A stretch of DNA of 64,000 nucleotides from Brooklawnia propionicigenes (GCF_030297015.1 NZ_AP028056.1:878939-942938), one strand, 5' to 3'; counted from the stretch's first letter, positions 17,594 to 28,852 are shown. Numbers and translations are program-made. Notes: generated by a model from the letters alone, not told the origin.

Positions 17594-18658
17594 TCAGTCG
17601 ATCGGGTAACCCTCGACCGGGCCTTTGGTGGCCGGGATCCAGCCGAGTGCAGGGGCCACGTACTCGGCGAAGTTGCGCAGAATCGCCAGATTCGGCTCGA
17701 CTCCCAGCGTGTTCGGGATGGTCAGCATCAAGGTATCGGCTGCCTCGATCGCCGGGTCGGCCTTCAGCTGCTCGATCAACACATCGGGTTCGGCGGCGTA
17801 GCTGCGTCCGAAGGTGGCATTGCCGCCATCGAGATAACCGACCTCATCCGACGAGGTGGCCTGCAGTCCGAAGAGCTGCCGGTCGCGGTCACTGACCAGC
17901 GGGAAAATCGATCGGGAAACCGAAACGCGGGGCGTCCAGTCGTGGCCGGCCTGTTTCCACGCGGCGCGATAGCGGGCGATCTGGTCGGCCTGCAATTCAC
18001 CCAGTGACGACCCATCCGACTCCGAGACCAGGGTCGAACTCATCAGATTGACACCGTCACGGGCTGCCTGTTCGGCGGTCTTCCTGGTGCCCGAGCCCCA
18101 CCAGATGCGCTTGCGCAAGCCCGGCGACTGCGGGAAGACCGGCAGTGCGATGCCCGGCTGATACATCCGGGGGTACTGCTCGTCCAACGCGGCGGCGCGG
18201 GCAACACCCCGGCCCTCGACCGCCGCCAGCAAGATCTCGAACTTGCTGCGCGCCATATCGGCACCGTTGGGCGCCTCCGATTGATATCCGAACGCTTTCC
18301 AGCCCTGCTCCGCCGGTTCGGGAGATCCTCTCGAGACGCCGAGTGCGACGCGGCCATTGGCGAGCAGATCCAGCGCCGCAGCCTCTTCGGCCAGGTAGAG
18401 CGGATTCTCGTAGCGCAGATCAATGACCCCGGTGCCCACCTCGATGTGTTTGGTCACCGCGGCGATCGCACCAAGCAGCGGCATCGGCGAAGCACCCTGA
18501 GGGGCGAAGTGATGGACGCGGAAGTAGGCACCATTGACACCGAACTCGTCGGCGAACCGGGCCAGTTCGAGCGCTTGACGCAACACGGTGCGAGCGTCGG
18601 GCCCTTGCTGACCGGGAATTGCGTAGTGGCCGAAACTGAGGAATCCAAAGGCCTTCAT
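17594..18658 (-). CDS. LLM-class flavin-dependent monooxygenase/oxidoreductase
   Basis: 354 residues of luciferase-like TIM barrel: N-terminal MKAFGFLSFGHY, FRVHHFAPQGASPMPLLGAIA (the HHF active region), IEVGTGVIDLRYENPLYLAEEAAALD, NGRVALGVSRGSPE, and WWGSGTRKTAEQAARDGVNL. It should use FMNH2 or F420 to oxidise a small molecule; the substrate is not evident. The ATG at 18658 follows TATGCT by 6 bp, matching the leaderless pattern; 70 further upstream codons in the same frame look non-coding. Confidence 0.88.
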   Translation of the reverse strand: MKAFGFLSFGHYAIPGQQGPDARTVLRQALELARFADEFGVNGAYFRVHHFAPQGASPMPLLGAIAAVTKHIEVGTGVIDLRYENPLYLAEEAAALDLLANGRVALGVSRGSPEPAEQGWKAFGYQSEAPNGADMARSKFEILLAAVEGRGVARAAALDEQYPRMYQPGIALPVFPQSPGLRKRIWWGSGTRKTAEQAARDGVNLMSSTLVSESDGSSLGELQADQIARYRAAWKQAGHDWTPRVSVSRSIFPLVSDRDRQLFGLQATSSDEVGYLDGGNATFGRSYAAEPDVLIEQLKADPAIEAADTLMLTIPNTLGVEPNLAILRNFAEYVAPALGWIPATKGPVEGYPID

Positions 18659-18664
18659 GTTTGC

Positions 18665-18670
18665 AGCATA
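18665..18670 (-). promoter_or_regulatory. Leaderless -10 hexamer of the LLM oxidoreductase
   Basis: TATGCT on the minus strand, 6 bp before the ATG at 18658. Confidence 0.5.
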
Positions 18671-18833
18671 GAAGTGCGCGCCAATGCGCGAGGGCCGCTG
18701 ATGGCAACCGGGCAGCCCGTGAGCACAAGATATTGTGGTCTCCGGCGTAAACTGGCCGATGCGCGGTGTGGCCGGACCCCCGATGGGTTCGGCTTTTTCA
18801 TGTGCCGCCGGTCGTGCACCATTCAGGAGCCCC

Positions 18834-20708
18834 ATGCCAAGTCGTTCAGATCTGCGCAATGTCGCCATCGTCGCCCACGTCGATCACGGAAAGACCACCC
18901 TTGTGGATGCCATGCTGTGGCAGTCCGGGGCCTTCCGGGAGGGCGCCGATGTCGAGAAGCGGGTAATGGACTCGATGGATCTTGAGCGCGAAAAAGGCAT
19001 CACGATCCTCGCCAAGAACACCGCAGTCCGCCACGTCATGGAAGACGACGGCTCCTCGTTGCTCATCAACATCATCGACACTCCCGGCCACGCCGACTTC
19101 GGCGGCGAGGTCGAGCGGGGTCTCGAGATGGTCGACGGAGTGGTGTTGCTGGTGGACGCGTCGGAGGGCCCGCTGCCGCAGACCCGTTTCGTGCTCCGCA
19201 AGGCGCTGGCCAAGAAGCTGCCGATCATCTTGGTGATCAACAAGGTGGATCGTCCGGACGCCCGGATCGCCGAAGTGGTGGAGGAGACCTACGATCTATT
19301 CCTCGACCTGCTGGAGGACGACGAGGCCGAGGTTCTCGACTTCCCGATCATCTACGCGTCCGCGAAAGCCGGACGAGCATCGCTGACGCCTCCGGCGGAC
19401 GGCGAGCTGCCCGAGGACAAGACGCTGGAGAAGTTGTTCGAGACGATCCGCGACTACATCCCGGCCCCCACCTATACCGAGGGCGCCCCGCTGCAGGCGC
19501 ATGTCACGAACCTCGACTCGTCCCCCTATCTCGGACGACTGGCGCTGTGCCGGATCGTCGAGGGCACCATCAAGCGTGGCCAGACCGTGGCCTGGTGCCG
19601 CCGCGACGGGTCGATCTCCAATGTGAAACTGTCCGAACTGCTGATGACCCGGGCGCTGGACCGTGAACCGGTCGATCAGGCAGGCCCCGGCGACATCATC
19701 GCCGTCGCCGGCATCCCCGAGATCACCATCGGCGAGACGCTCACCGATCCCGATGATCCGCGGCCGCTGCCGCTGATTCATGTGGACGAGCCGTCGATCT
19801 CGATGACCATCGGTATCAATACCTCGCCGCTGGCGGGCCGGTCGGGCAAGAACGTGACCGCGCGACTGCTGAAGAACCGCCTCGATCAGGAGCTGATCGG
19901 CAATGTGTCGATCAAGCTGCTGCCCACCGAGCGCCCCGACACCTGGGAGGTCCAGGGCCGCGGCGAGTTGCAGCTGGCCGTGCTGGTCGAGATGATGCGC
20001 CGCGAGAGTTTCGAGTTGACCGTCGGCAAGCCCGAGGTGGTCACCCGCGAGATCGACGGCAAGGTGCAGGAGCCGACCGAACGGCTCACGGTGGATGTGC
20101 CCGAGGAGCACCTGGGTACGGTCACCGAGCTGATGGGCACCCGCAAGGGCATGCTCGAGCAGATGACCAACCACGGCACCGGCTGGGTGCGGATGGAGTA
20201 CGTGGTGCCCTCCCGCGGACTGCTGGGTTTCCGCACCGAGTTCCTGACCGCAACCCGCGGCACCGGCATCATGAACCACGTCTTCGAGGGCTACATGCCC
20301 TGGGCGGGCACGATGCGCATCCGGCCGACTGGATCGCTGGTCTCCGACCGCGCCGGTGTCGTGTCGAGCTACGCGCTGTTCAACCTGCAAGAACGCGGGA
20401 CATTGTTCGTCTCACCGGGTGATGAGACCTACGAGGGCATGGTCGTCGGCGAGAACGCGCGTCCCGACGACATGGATGTCAACCCCACCAAGGAGAAGCA
20501 CCTCACCAATGTGCGCTCCTCGACAGGCGACGAACTGGAACGGCTGATCCCACCGCGCAAGATGAGCCTGGAACAGTCGCTGGAGTACTGCGCGCCCGAC
20601 GAGTGCCTGGAGGTCACCCCGGCGATCGTCCGGATCCGCAAGGTCGAGCTCGCCGCGCACGCCCGGGCCAAGGCGCGTACCCGCGCGAAGACCGCGGCGA
20701 ACAACTGA
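18834..20708 (+). CDS. typA: Ribosome-associated GTPase TypA/BipA
   Basis: 624 residues, near the usual ~610. Translational GTPase with G1 AHVDHGKTT, G2/switch I REKGITI, G3 DTPGHADFGGE, G4 NKVDRPDAR, followed by domains II, III, V and the BipA-specific C-terminus (NVRSSTGDELERL). It acts on the ribosome in stress and cold adaptation and in 50S assembly. The ATG at 18834 has AGGAG four bases upstream and gives the family N-terminus. A basic Ala/Lys/Arg tail ends the protein. Confidence 0.97.
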   Translation: MPSRSDLRNVAIVAHVDHGKTTLVDAMLWQSGAFREGADVEKRVMDSMDLEREKGITILAKNTAVRHVMEDDGSSLLINIIDTPGHADFGGEVERGLEMVDGVVLLVDASEGPLPQTRFVLRKALAKKLPIILVINKVDRPDARIAEVVEETYDLFLDLLEDDEAEVLDFPIIYASAKAGRASLTPPADGELPEDKTLEKLFETIRDYIPAPTYTEGAPLQAHVTNLDSSPYLGRLALCRIVEGTIKRGQTVAWCRRDGSISNVKLSELLMTRALDREPVDQAGPGDIIAVAGIPEITIGETLTDPDDPRPLPLIHVDEPSISMTIGINTSPLAGRSGKNVTARLLKNRLDQELIGNVSIKLLPTERPDTWEVQGRGELQLAVLVEMMRRESFELTVGKPEVVTREIDGKVQEPTERLTVDVPEEHLGTVTELMGTRKGMLEQMTNHGTGWVRMEYVVPSRGLLGFRTEFLTATRGTGIMNHVFEGYMPWAGTMRIRPTGSLVSDRAGVVSSYALFNLQERGTLFVSPGDETYEGMVVGENARPDDMDVNPTKEKHLTNVRSSTGDELERLIPPRKMSLEQSLEYCAPDECLEVTPAIVRIRKVELAAHARAKARTRAKTAANN

Positions 20709-20730
20709 CGCACAGCGCGCCGCGCCCGGC

Positions 20731-20774
20731 CGATCCGGGTGCGGCGCCGGGTCTGCTGCCGGCTACCGGATCGG
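20731..20774. terminator. Bidirectional terminator between typA and the ygfZ-like gene
   Basis: Outer 9-bp perfect stem CCGATCCGG / CCGGATCGG with an inner GCCGG / CCGGC stem, placed between two convergent genes. No T tract, as is common in high-GC actinobacteria. Confidence 0.65.
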
Positions 20775-20818
20775 GGCGATGCCCGGTCCGCGGGCAGAAC
20801 TGAACACGCGAACCGGGC

Positions 20819-21751
20819 TCACAGCTTCGGACGGAAATGCTCCCCCACCTCGGGGTCGACCAGCGCTTCTTGGGCCGCCGCGATGCCGCCGACGTCCAGG
20901 GTTGCGTCCACCGGAACCGAACGCTTCACCAGCCCAAGCCCCAGCGGGCCCAGTTCATGGTGCTGAGCCACCGTGCCGACGCGACCAACAACGCGATCGC
21001 CCAGACTGATCGGGGCTCCCGGCTGCGGCAGGTCGCCGTCGAAGAGCAGTCGGATCAGACGGCGCGGCGGGCGGCCCAGGGTGTGCACCCGTGCCACCGT
21101 CTCCTGGCCCGGATAGCATCCCTTGTCAAGAGCTGTTCCGTAGAGACCGAGCTCGTTCGGCAGGGTCTTCTCATCGGTATCCAGACCGATCCGCGGCACA
21201 CCTTCGGCGATCCGCGTGGCCTCATGGGCCCACTGCCCCACCTCGGCCGTCGCGCCGACCTCGACACCGGCAGGCAGCAGCACCTGGACGCCACCGGCCA
21301 CGGCACCCGGACGAGCGACCACGACCTCATCGGGCAGCGCGACGTCGCGTCCGAGCCACCACAGGCGCAGGTCGTCGCGGACCGCCAGATCGACCGGCGT
21401 CCAGAACTTCATCGACTCCAGCCAGGCGAGCAACGCATCGCGACCTCCGGGTTCGGTCCAGCACCAGGCCACCGAACCGTCGTCGACCAACCCGAACCCG
21501 TGGATGATCTGGCCGGTCGGCGAAAGCACCAGGGCATCGGCGCCCTCGCCCGGCTGCAGCGAGCCGAGCGCCTGGGAAGTCAAGGAGTGCAGCCAGCTCA
21601 GCCGTTCGTCGCCGGTCACCGAGAAGACCTCCCGGCTCGCCAGCTGGACCGCGCCCTGCCCGGCGATCATCGAGCGCTGTTCGCTCAGGGGCTGGCCGAA
21701 ATGCCAGGCCATCCCCGCATCCGGTCCCTCGTCGAGTTCGATGCCAGTCAT
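20819..21751 (-). CDS. ygfZ: YgfZ/GcvT-fold folate-binding protein (Fe-S cluster assembly)
   Basis: 310 residues. The signature KGCYPGQE is present, preceded by E.G.PRIG.D..... LPNE and followed by RVHTLGRPPRRL. YgfZ proteins bind tetrahydrofolate and help assemble or repair [4Fe-4S] enzymes. The start at 21751 gives MTGIELDE; its ATGA overlaps the stop of the nitrobindin-like gene, so the two are translationally coupled, as in many actinobacteria. Confidence 0.93.
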   Translation of the reverse strand: MTGIELDEGPDAGMAWHFGQPLSEQRSMIAGQGAVQLASREVFSVTGDERLSWLHSLTSQALGSLQPGEGADALVLSPTGQIIHGFGLVDDGSVAWCWTEPGGRDALLAWLESMKFWTPVDLAVRDDLRLWWLGRDVALPDEVVVARPGAVAGGVQVLLPAGVEVGATAEVGQWAHEATRIAEGVPRIGLDTDEKTLPNELGLYGTALDKGCYPGQETVARVHTLGRPPRRLIRLLFDGDLPQPGAPISLGDRVVGRVGTVAQHHELGPLGLGLVKRSVPVDATLDVGGIAAAQEALVDPEVGEHFRPKL

Positions 21752-22245
21752 GCGCGGGTCAGCCTTGCCCACATGTACGGCTGCAGGTCGACCTCGGTGG
21801 TGGCCCGATCGAGGGTCCACAGCAGGTCGCCCTCGACGTTGCCGTAGAGTCTGCGGCCGCCGGTGTAGTTGAGCTCGGACGTCGTGGTGCGTGCCACGAC
21901 ATCAGTAGTCAGCTCGATCTTCGCACCCTGCACAGTGCCGGCCCAGACCTCGGCCCAGCCCTCCGGATTGGCCAGCACGACCTCCACTTCGCCGATCCCG
22001 GCCGGACGCCAGAACCCGCCCTCCATCGTCAGCGGCTCATCGGGTTGTCCGTCGGCATCCAGCGTCCAGGTCTGCGAGAGGTAATGCAGATACGGCCCGC
22101 GATTGGTGGCGAAGTCGATCTGCTGGCCGAACTCGAAATCGCCCATGCCGGGCCAGCTGCCATGCCCGTTGCCCTGCCAGCGGCCGATCATCCATGCCAG
22201 CGGCATCAATGCCTGATTGAGGTCGGGATCAACTTCGAAGGCCAC
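21748..22245 (-). CDS. Nitrobindin-like heme-binding beta-barrel protein (FABP/DUF1794 family)
   Basis: 165 residues, typical for the family. The N-terminal GRWQGNGHG matches the GxWxGxG motif of nitrobindins; the C-terminal half consists of short beta strands. Mycobacterial and human relatives bind ferric heme and act on nitric oxide or peroxynitrite. The GTG start at 22245 has AGGAG five bases upstream. It is followed by the coupled ygfZ-like gene. Confidence 0.85.
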   Translation of the reverse strand: MAFEVDPDLNQALMPLAWMIGRWQGNGHGSWPGMGDFEFGQQIDFATNRGPYLHYLSQTWTLDADGQPDEPLTMEGGFWRPAGIGEVEVVLANPEGWAEVWAGTVQGAKIELTTDVVARTTTSELNYTGGRRLYGNVEGDLLWTLDRATTEVDLQPYMWARLTRA

Positions 22246-22378
22246 GTCTGCTCCTGACTCTGGTTCCGGGCCCCGGCAGAAGACCGGCTGCCCGCAGCGC
22301 CTGCCACAGCCCGACGAGCGCTCCCAGTCCGATGAGGACGGTCACGACGACGAGCACGATCAAGGTGAACAGGGCCAC
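22229..22378 (-). CDS. Possible 49-residue single-pass membrane protein
   Basis: A GTG-started frame encoding one hydrophobic helix (LFTLIVLVVVTVLIGLGALV, residues 3-22) followed by a Pro/Gly and basic tail, ending 17 bp inside the start of the nitrobindin-like gene. The upstream ribosome site is weak. The hydrophobic helix on the same strand as the next gene supports reality, but length is near the noise limit. Confidence 0.35.
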   Translation of the reverse strand: MALFTLIVLVVVTVLIGLGALVGLWQALRAAGLLPGPGTRVRSRRGLRS

Positions 22379-22444
22379 CCCGCAAGTCTAGTTGGCCGCC
22401 GGACGCCCGTTTGGGCACAGTTTCGGCCGGCCCGGGTTCCCTGC

Positions 22445-22450
22445 TATTCC
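22445..22450 (+). promoter_or_regulatory. Leaderless -10 hexamer of dtd
   Basis: TATTCC, 6 bp before the GTG at 22457, with no ribosome site in between. Confidence 0.5.
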
Positions 22451-22456
22451 TGAGAC

Positions 22457-22903
22457 GTGCGTGTCCTACTGCAACGAGCGAGTTCGGCAAGAGTCCTGGT
22501 GGACGGTCAGGTGACCGGCGAGTTGACCCGTCCGGGTCTGCTGGCCCTGGTCGGCATCACCCACGACGACAACGAGCAGATCGCGAACAAGATGGCCGAC
22601 AAGACCTGGCAGTTGCGCATCCTCGCCGACGAACAGTCGGCCAGCGATCTGAACGCCCCGATTCTCGTGGTCAGCCAGTTCACGCTCTACGCCAACACCC
22701 GCAAGGGTAGGCGCCCGTCGTGGAACCGTGCGGCTCCCGGCCCGGTCAGCGAACCCCTCGTCGACGCCTACTGCGCCGCGCTACGTGCCTGCGGCGCCGA
22801 AGTTGCCACCGGCATCTTCGGTGCTTATATGAGGGTAGAACTTGTCAATGAAGGTCCAGTAACGATCCTGCTCGACTCGGCGGATTGGGGATCGGTATCC
22901 TAA
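22457..22903 (+). CDS. dtd: D-aminoacyl-tRNA deacylase
   Basis: 148 residues, the standard length. It removes D-amino acids (and glycine from tRNA-Ala) from mischarged tRNAs. Characteristic motifs are VLLQRAS.A.V..DGQVTG at the N-terminus, the [17 protein letters not shown] region, and a C-terminal [15 protein letters not shown] block (the variant Gly-cis-Pro region usually reads MxVxxxNDGPVT). The GTG start is leaderless. Confidence 0.95.
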   Translation: MRVLLQRASSARVLVDGQVTGELTRPGLLALVGITHDDNEQIANKMADKTWQLRILADEQSASDLNAPILVVSQFTLYANTRKGRRPSWNRAAPGPVSEPLVDAYCAALRACGAEVATGIFGAYMRVELVNEGPVTILLDSADWGSVS

Positions 22904-22977
22904 GAGGAGTTTCAGAGATCTCGTGGTCGGACGGGTCGCCACGGAATCTCCCGGGCAAGCAGAGGGAGAGGATTCGC

Positions 22978-23646
22978 GTGGCCGAGATCGTCTTCGTCAC
23001 GCCTGCCAGTGGTCAGGCGAGCGTGACGCCTGCTCCCAGTGCTCTGGGACTACTCAACCACAACGTGCATCCGGTGGTTGGAGGCGACCAGGCGATCGCA
23101 TTTCCTGCGAGTTCGGCCATTCTCATCGTGGATGCGCGCAGCGACCTCGCGGCCGCCCGCGCCACCTGTCAGCTGCTGGTCAACAGCACCGCGGGCTGGC
23201 CGCTGCTGCTGCTGATTCCCGCCAGCGGATTGTCCGTGGTCGCGCCCGACTGGCACATCCAAGATTTCATCCTCGACGACGCCGGACCCGCCGAGTTCGA
23301 TGCCCGCATCAAGCTGCTGATGGCCACCGCGTCGTCCGGCAATGTACTCAGTGCCGGACCCGTCATCATCGATGAGGACGCCTACGTCGCCACGGTGGGC
23401 GGCCAGCAGCTCGACCTGACCTACACCGAGTTCGAACTACTGAAGTATCTGGTCGCCCATCCGGGCCGGGTGCTGACCCGCGAGCAACTGCTCAGCGAGG
23501 TCTGGGGCTATGACTATTTCGGCGGCACCCGAACCGTCGATGTGCACATCCGGCGGCTGCGCGCCAAACTCGGGCCCGAATTCGATTCCTGTATCGGCAC
23601 GGTGCGCAACGTTGGCTACAGATTCGCGGTAGACAGACAGTCATGA
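22978..23646 (+). CDS. glnR: GlnR-type orphan response regulator of nitrogen metabolism
   Basis: 222 residues. The N-terminal half is an atypical receiver with IVDARSDL (conserved pocket Asp) and SVVAPDWHIQDFIL..AGPAEFDARI, which parallels the known GlnR receiver. The C-terminal winged-helix DNA-binding domain contains LDLTYTEFELLKYL and EVWGYDYFGGTRTVDVHIRRLR. GlnR controls ammonium assimilation, and in several actinobacteria also carbon and phosphate genes. The GTG at 22978 has GGAG upstream. It overlaps mshD as ATGA, the same glnR-mshD order as in mycobacteria. The basic C-terminal tail of mycobacterial GlnR is absent. Confidence 0.9.
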   Translation: MAEIVFVTPASGQASVTPAPSALGLLNHNVHPVVGGDQAIAFPASSAILIVDARSDLAAARATCQLLVNSTAGWPLLLLIPASGLSVVAPDWHIQDFILDDAGPAEFDARIKLLMATASSGNVLSAGPVIIDEDAYVATVGGQQLDLTYTEFELLKYLVAHPGRVLTREQLLSEVWGYDYFGGTRTVDVHIRRLRAKLGPEFDSCIGTVRNVGYRFAVDRQS

Positions 23647-24535
23647 GCCTCATCAGCCGCCACCATGATCTGCGGGACGCGGACAAAGCCGCAGTCACGG
23701 CGCTGGCGACCAGAGCCCAACAAGCAGACCGGACCCCTCCCCTCAACGAGGCCGCGCAGTTGGCGCTGGCCGGACGCGGCAGCGCCCACGTCGTCCATTG
23801 GCTGGATACCTCCTCGGATCCGGCCATCGGGCTGATCGGCTACGCACAGCTCGACCCACGCGATGGCAGCGTTCAGCTGGTGGTCGATCCCGATCACCGC
23901 AGACAGGGCATCGGCCGCGCGCTCGCCGAGCAGATCATCGCCACCGACCACCCGACCAGCTGGTGGGCATTCGGGAACCTGCCCGGCGCCCAGGCCCTGG
24001 CGTCCGCACTGGGGCTGACGGTGATCCGCGGGCTGCTGATCATGCGCCTCGATCTGGCCACGTCCCCGCTCACCGAAGCGACCGCGATGCCCGAGGGCTT
24101 CGTCCTCGATCACTACGTGCCGGCCGATCTCGATCAACTGGTGGCCGTCAACGCCGCCGCATTCGCCCATCACCCCGAACAAGGCGCCCTGACCGCCGCC
24201 GATTTCCTGGCCCGCATGGACGAGCCCTGGCATCGCGACGAGGATTTGCTGGTGGCCCGCGACGCCCGATCCGGGCAGCTGGTCGGCTACCACTGGACCA
24301 AGGTCGAGGGCCCCGACGGCGAGGTCTATGTGATCGGCGTGCATCCCGACGTGGGCGGTCACGGGCTTGGCAGGGCGCTGCTGGAGACCGGTATCATTCT
24401 CATGCGTAATCGGGGGGCATCGACCATCGACCTGTACGTCGAAGCGGCCAATCAACGGGTCGTCGAGATGTACCGGGCGGCCGGATTCGAGGTCACCCAT
24501 ACTGATGTCTCCTATGACTATGGCAAGGAGGATTG

Positions 24536-24536
<1 letters not shown>
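23643..24536 (+). CDS. mshD: Mycothiol synthase (acetyltransferase)
   Basis: 297 residues with two tandem GNAT domains. It acetylates Cys-GlcN-Ins with acetyl-CoA, the last step of mycothiol synthesis. The acetyl-CoA loops are visible: [14 protein letters not shown] (~residues 80-93) in the first domain and [15 protein letters not shown] in the second; the [17 protein letters not shown] block is typical. It pairs functionally with mycothione reductase at 36.9 kb. It overlaps ppk by one base (TGATG). Confidence 0.95.
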
Positions 24537-26632
<2,096 letters not shown>

Positions 26633-26634
26633 CC

Positions 26635-27513
26635 ATGACGCGAATCATCAATGCCAGCGGCGCGGTCGTGCTGCGCGGGCACGCCGACCACCGTGAGGTG
26701 CTCGTGGTGCATCGTCCGGCCTACGGCGATTGGAGCCTGCCCAAGGGCAAGATGCTTCCGGACGAGTACCTCGCGGTAACCGCAGTTCGCGAGGTCGGCG
26801 AGGAAACCGGTCACCAGATCCGGCTTCTGCGTCCGCTCTCGACCGCAAGCTACCCGGTCAATTCGCACATCAAAGTCATTCAGTGGTGGCTGGGAGAGCT
26901 GGCAACCGACGAGGTCGGCACCCGCGACAACGAGGCTGACAAGGTCGAATGGTGGCCTACGAGCAAGGCGGCCCGCGATCTCAGCTATGACGACGACGTG
27001 CAGACGCTGGTCAAGGCACTGCGCGAGCCGGTCACCAAACCCCTGTTCATCGTCCGCCATGCCAAAGCGATGAACCGCAAACAGTGGCAGGGACGCGACG
27101 CCGACCGCCGGCTGACCGAACGCGGTCGACGTCAGGCCATCGCGCTGGCCGGGCTCTTCGACGCTTTCGGGGTCGGCGAGCTGGCGAGTTCGAGTTCCAC
27201 CCGCTGCATGAAAACGCTGACGCCGTATGCGAGCCAGTCCGGACTCGAGATTCGCGCCTTCGACGCGTTGAGCGAGGAATCCGCCGAAGCCAACCCCAAG
27301 GGCGTGCGGAAGGCGATGGCCGAGCTGGCCGAACTGGCGCGTTCTGCCGAGCGCCCGATGGCGATTTGTGGTCATCGGCCGGTCCTGCCGGCAATGTTCA
27401 ACTTCTTCGGGATGGATACCGATCACCCGTTGCGACCGGGCGAGGTTGCGATTCTGTACCCCGATCAGGTGAATCACTCGGCTCAGACGCTTTACATCGC
27501 ACCCCGGCTATGA
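26635..27513 (+). CDS. mutT1: MutT1-like NUDIX hydrolase fused to histidine phosphatase
   Basis: 292 residues. Residues ~1-140 form a NUDIX domain with the box G-x5-E-x7-REVGEETG (KMLPDEYLAVTAVREVGEETG spans it). Residues ~142-290 form a histidine phosphatase domain starting FIVRHAKAMNR with a later CGHRPVLP. Mycobacterial MutT1 has the same architecture and acts on 8-oxo-dGTP and diadenosine polyphosphates. It lies two bases after ppk, the same neighbourhood as in mycobacteria. Confidence 0.92.
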   Translation: MTRIINASGAVVLRGHADHREVLVVHRPAYGDWSLPKGKMLPDEYLAVTAVREVGEETGHQIRLLRPLSTASYPVNSHIKVIQWWLGELATDEVGTRDNEADKVEWWPTSKAARDLSYDDDVQTLVKALREPVTKPLFIVRHAKAMNRKQWQGRDADRRLTERGRRQAIALAGLFDAFGVGELASSSSTRCMKTLTPYASQSGLEIRAFDALSEESAEANPKGVRKAMAELAELARSAERPMAICGHRPVLPAMFNFFGMDTDHPLRPGEVAILYPDQVNHSAQTLYIAPRL

Positions 27514-27554
27514 CGATGCCTGCCGCCATCCGAATCCATGAAGGTACACGTGTT

Positions 27555-27576
27555 GTTAACCTTCTGTTCATCCTGG
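27555..27576 (+). promoter_or_regulatory. PHO box upstream of pstS (two 11-bp direct repeat units)
   Basis: GTTAACCTTCT followed directly by GTTCATCCTGG, two adjacent units close to the actinobacterial PhoP consensus (GTTCACC-type, 11-bp period). A weaker third unit, GTACACGTGTT, lies just upstream at 27544-27554. It lies 90 bp before the pstS start, so phosphate-starvation control by PhoP is likely. Confidence 0.65.
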
Positions 27577-27665
27577 CCTAGGCATCTCGTCATTGATCGG
27601 ATCTACCTTCGGTACTGAAGGCCACTCAAGGCCTGCTCTAACAACGAACCCCGAAGGGAATCATT

Positions 27666-28760
27666 GTGAAGACTGTGCGTGCGGGCGCCGCCCTGGCTGC
27701 TGCTGTCGCGCTGGCGTTGTCGGCTTGCGCCACCAACGAATCCGGCACCGCTACTTCTGCTGAAGGAAGCGCTGCCAGCAGCCTGTCCGGCACCCTGCAG
27801 GGCACCGGGGCCAGCTCTGCGAAGGCCGCCCAGGAGGTCTGGCGAGCCAACTTCCAGACCGCCAATCCGAAGGTCACCGTCAACTACTCCCCCGATGGCT
27901 CGGGCGCCGGACGTACCGCGTTCGCCGACGGTGGTGCTGCATTCGCCGGCTCCGACCGGGCGCTCAAGGACGACGAGATGACCGGCTCCTTCGCGAGCTG
28001 CGCCGCCGACACCCTCCCCCTGAACCTGCCCATCTATGTCTCACCGATCGCCATTGTCTTCAATGTCGACGGTGTCTCCGATCTTCATCTGACCGCCGAC
28101 GTGATCGCCAAGATCTTCCGCGGTGAGATCACCAACTGGAACGACCCGGCCATCGCCGAACTGAACTCGGGCGTCACCTTGCCCGACCTGGCCATCACGC
28201 CGGTTCACCGCTCCGACAACTCGGGCACCACCGAGAACTTCACCGCCACCTTGGCCCAGGTCGCTCCCAGCGTGTGGACCGATGCCGCTTCGGGTGACTG
28301 GCCGGCATCGCTGGCCGGCGAGGCCGCGCAGGGCACCTCCGGTGTCATCGCTGCCGTGCAGAACGGCTCGGGCACCATCGGCTACGCCGATGAGTCGGGC
28401 GTGCCGGACGGCATGTCGATGGCCCTGTACAGCCAGGACGGTTCCGCCGCGTACACCGGCCCCGAAGCCGACGCCGCTGGCGCGATCGTCGAAGCGTCCT
28501 CGCGCGTCGCCGGACGTGAGGACAACGACTGGGCACTCGATCTCGATCGCACCGCGGCGGGCTACCCGTTCGTCCTGGTCTCCTACGCGATCGTCTGCCA
28601 GCAGTACAGCGATGCTTCGGTCGGCGAGCTCGTGAACGCCTACATCAGCTACATCGTTTCGGATGAAGGCCAGGAGGCCGCTGTCCCGCAGGCCGGCAAC
28701 GCGCCGCTGTCCGGAACGCTGGCCACCGGCGTGCAGGCGGCTGCCGCCTCCATCAAGTGA
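27666..28760 (+). CDS. pstS: Phosphate ABC transporter, substrate-binding lipoprotein PstS
   Basis: 364 residues. A lipoprotein signal ends in LSAC (Cys ~20). The mature protein has the phosphate-binding pattern of PstS: GTGASS near the N-terminus, YSPDGSGAGR, GSDRALKDDEM, HRSDNSGTTENF, and GTIGYADES. It delivers phosphate to PstCA-B. The GTG start has GGGA upstream. It is separated from pstC by a strong hairpin, so it is probably made in excess over the membrane subunits. Confidence 0.95.
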   Translation: MKTVRAGAALAAAVALALSACATNESGTATSAEGSAASSLSGTLQGTGASSAKAAQEVWRANFQTANPKVTVNYSPDGSGAGRTAFADGGAAFAGSDRALKDDEMTGSFASCAADTLPLNLPIYVSPIAIVFNVDGVSDLHLTADVIAKIFRGEITNWNDPAIAELNSGVTLPDLAITPVHRSDNSGTTENFTATLAQVAPSVWTDAASGDWPASLAGEAAQGTSGVIAAVQNGSGTIGYADESGVPDGMSMALYSQDGSAAYTGPEADAAGAIVEASSRVAGREDNDWALDLDRTAAGYPFVLVSYAIVCQQYSDASVGELVNAYISYIVSDEGQEAAVPQAGNAPLSGTLATGVQAAAASIK

Positions 28761-28767
28761 TTGCCCG

Positions 28768-28812
28768 CAATGGTGCTCAGTTCCAGTCCTAGGCTGGGGC
28801 CGAGCACCATTG
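28768..28812 (+). terminator. Hairpin between pstS and pstC (attenuator or mRNA 3' end)
   Basis: 11-bp perfect stem CAATGGTGCTC / GAGCACCATTG with an inner CCAG / CTGG stem. It starts 8 bp after the pstS stop and ends 40 bp before pstC. No T tract. Confidence 0.65.
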
Positions 28813-28852
28813 CCCGCTACCACCGCATTTCGTTACGCGTCCGGAGACAGCC

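Noticed and set aside
18659-18868. 70-codon upstream extension of the LLM oxidoreductase
   Set aside because: Residues are unlike the family and the -10 hexamer lies just before the ATG at 18658.
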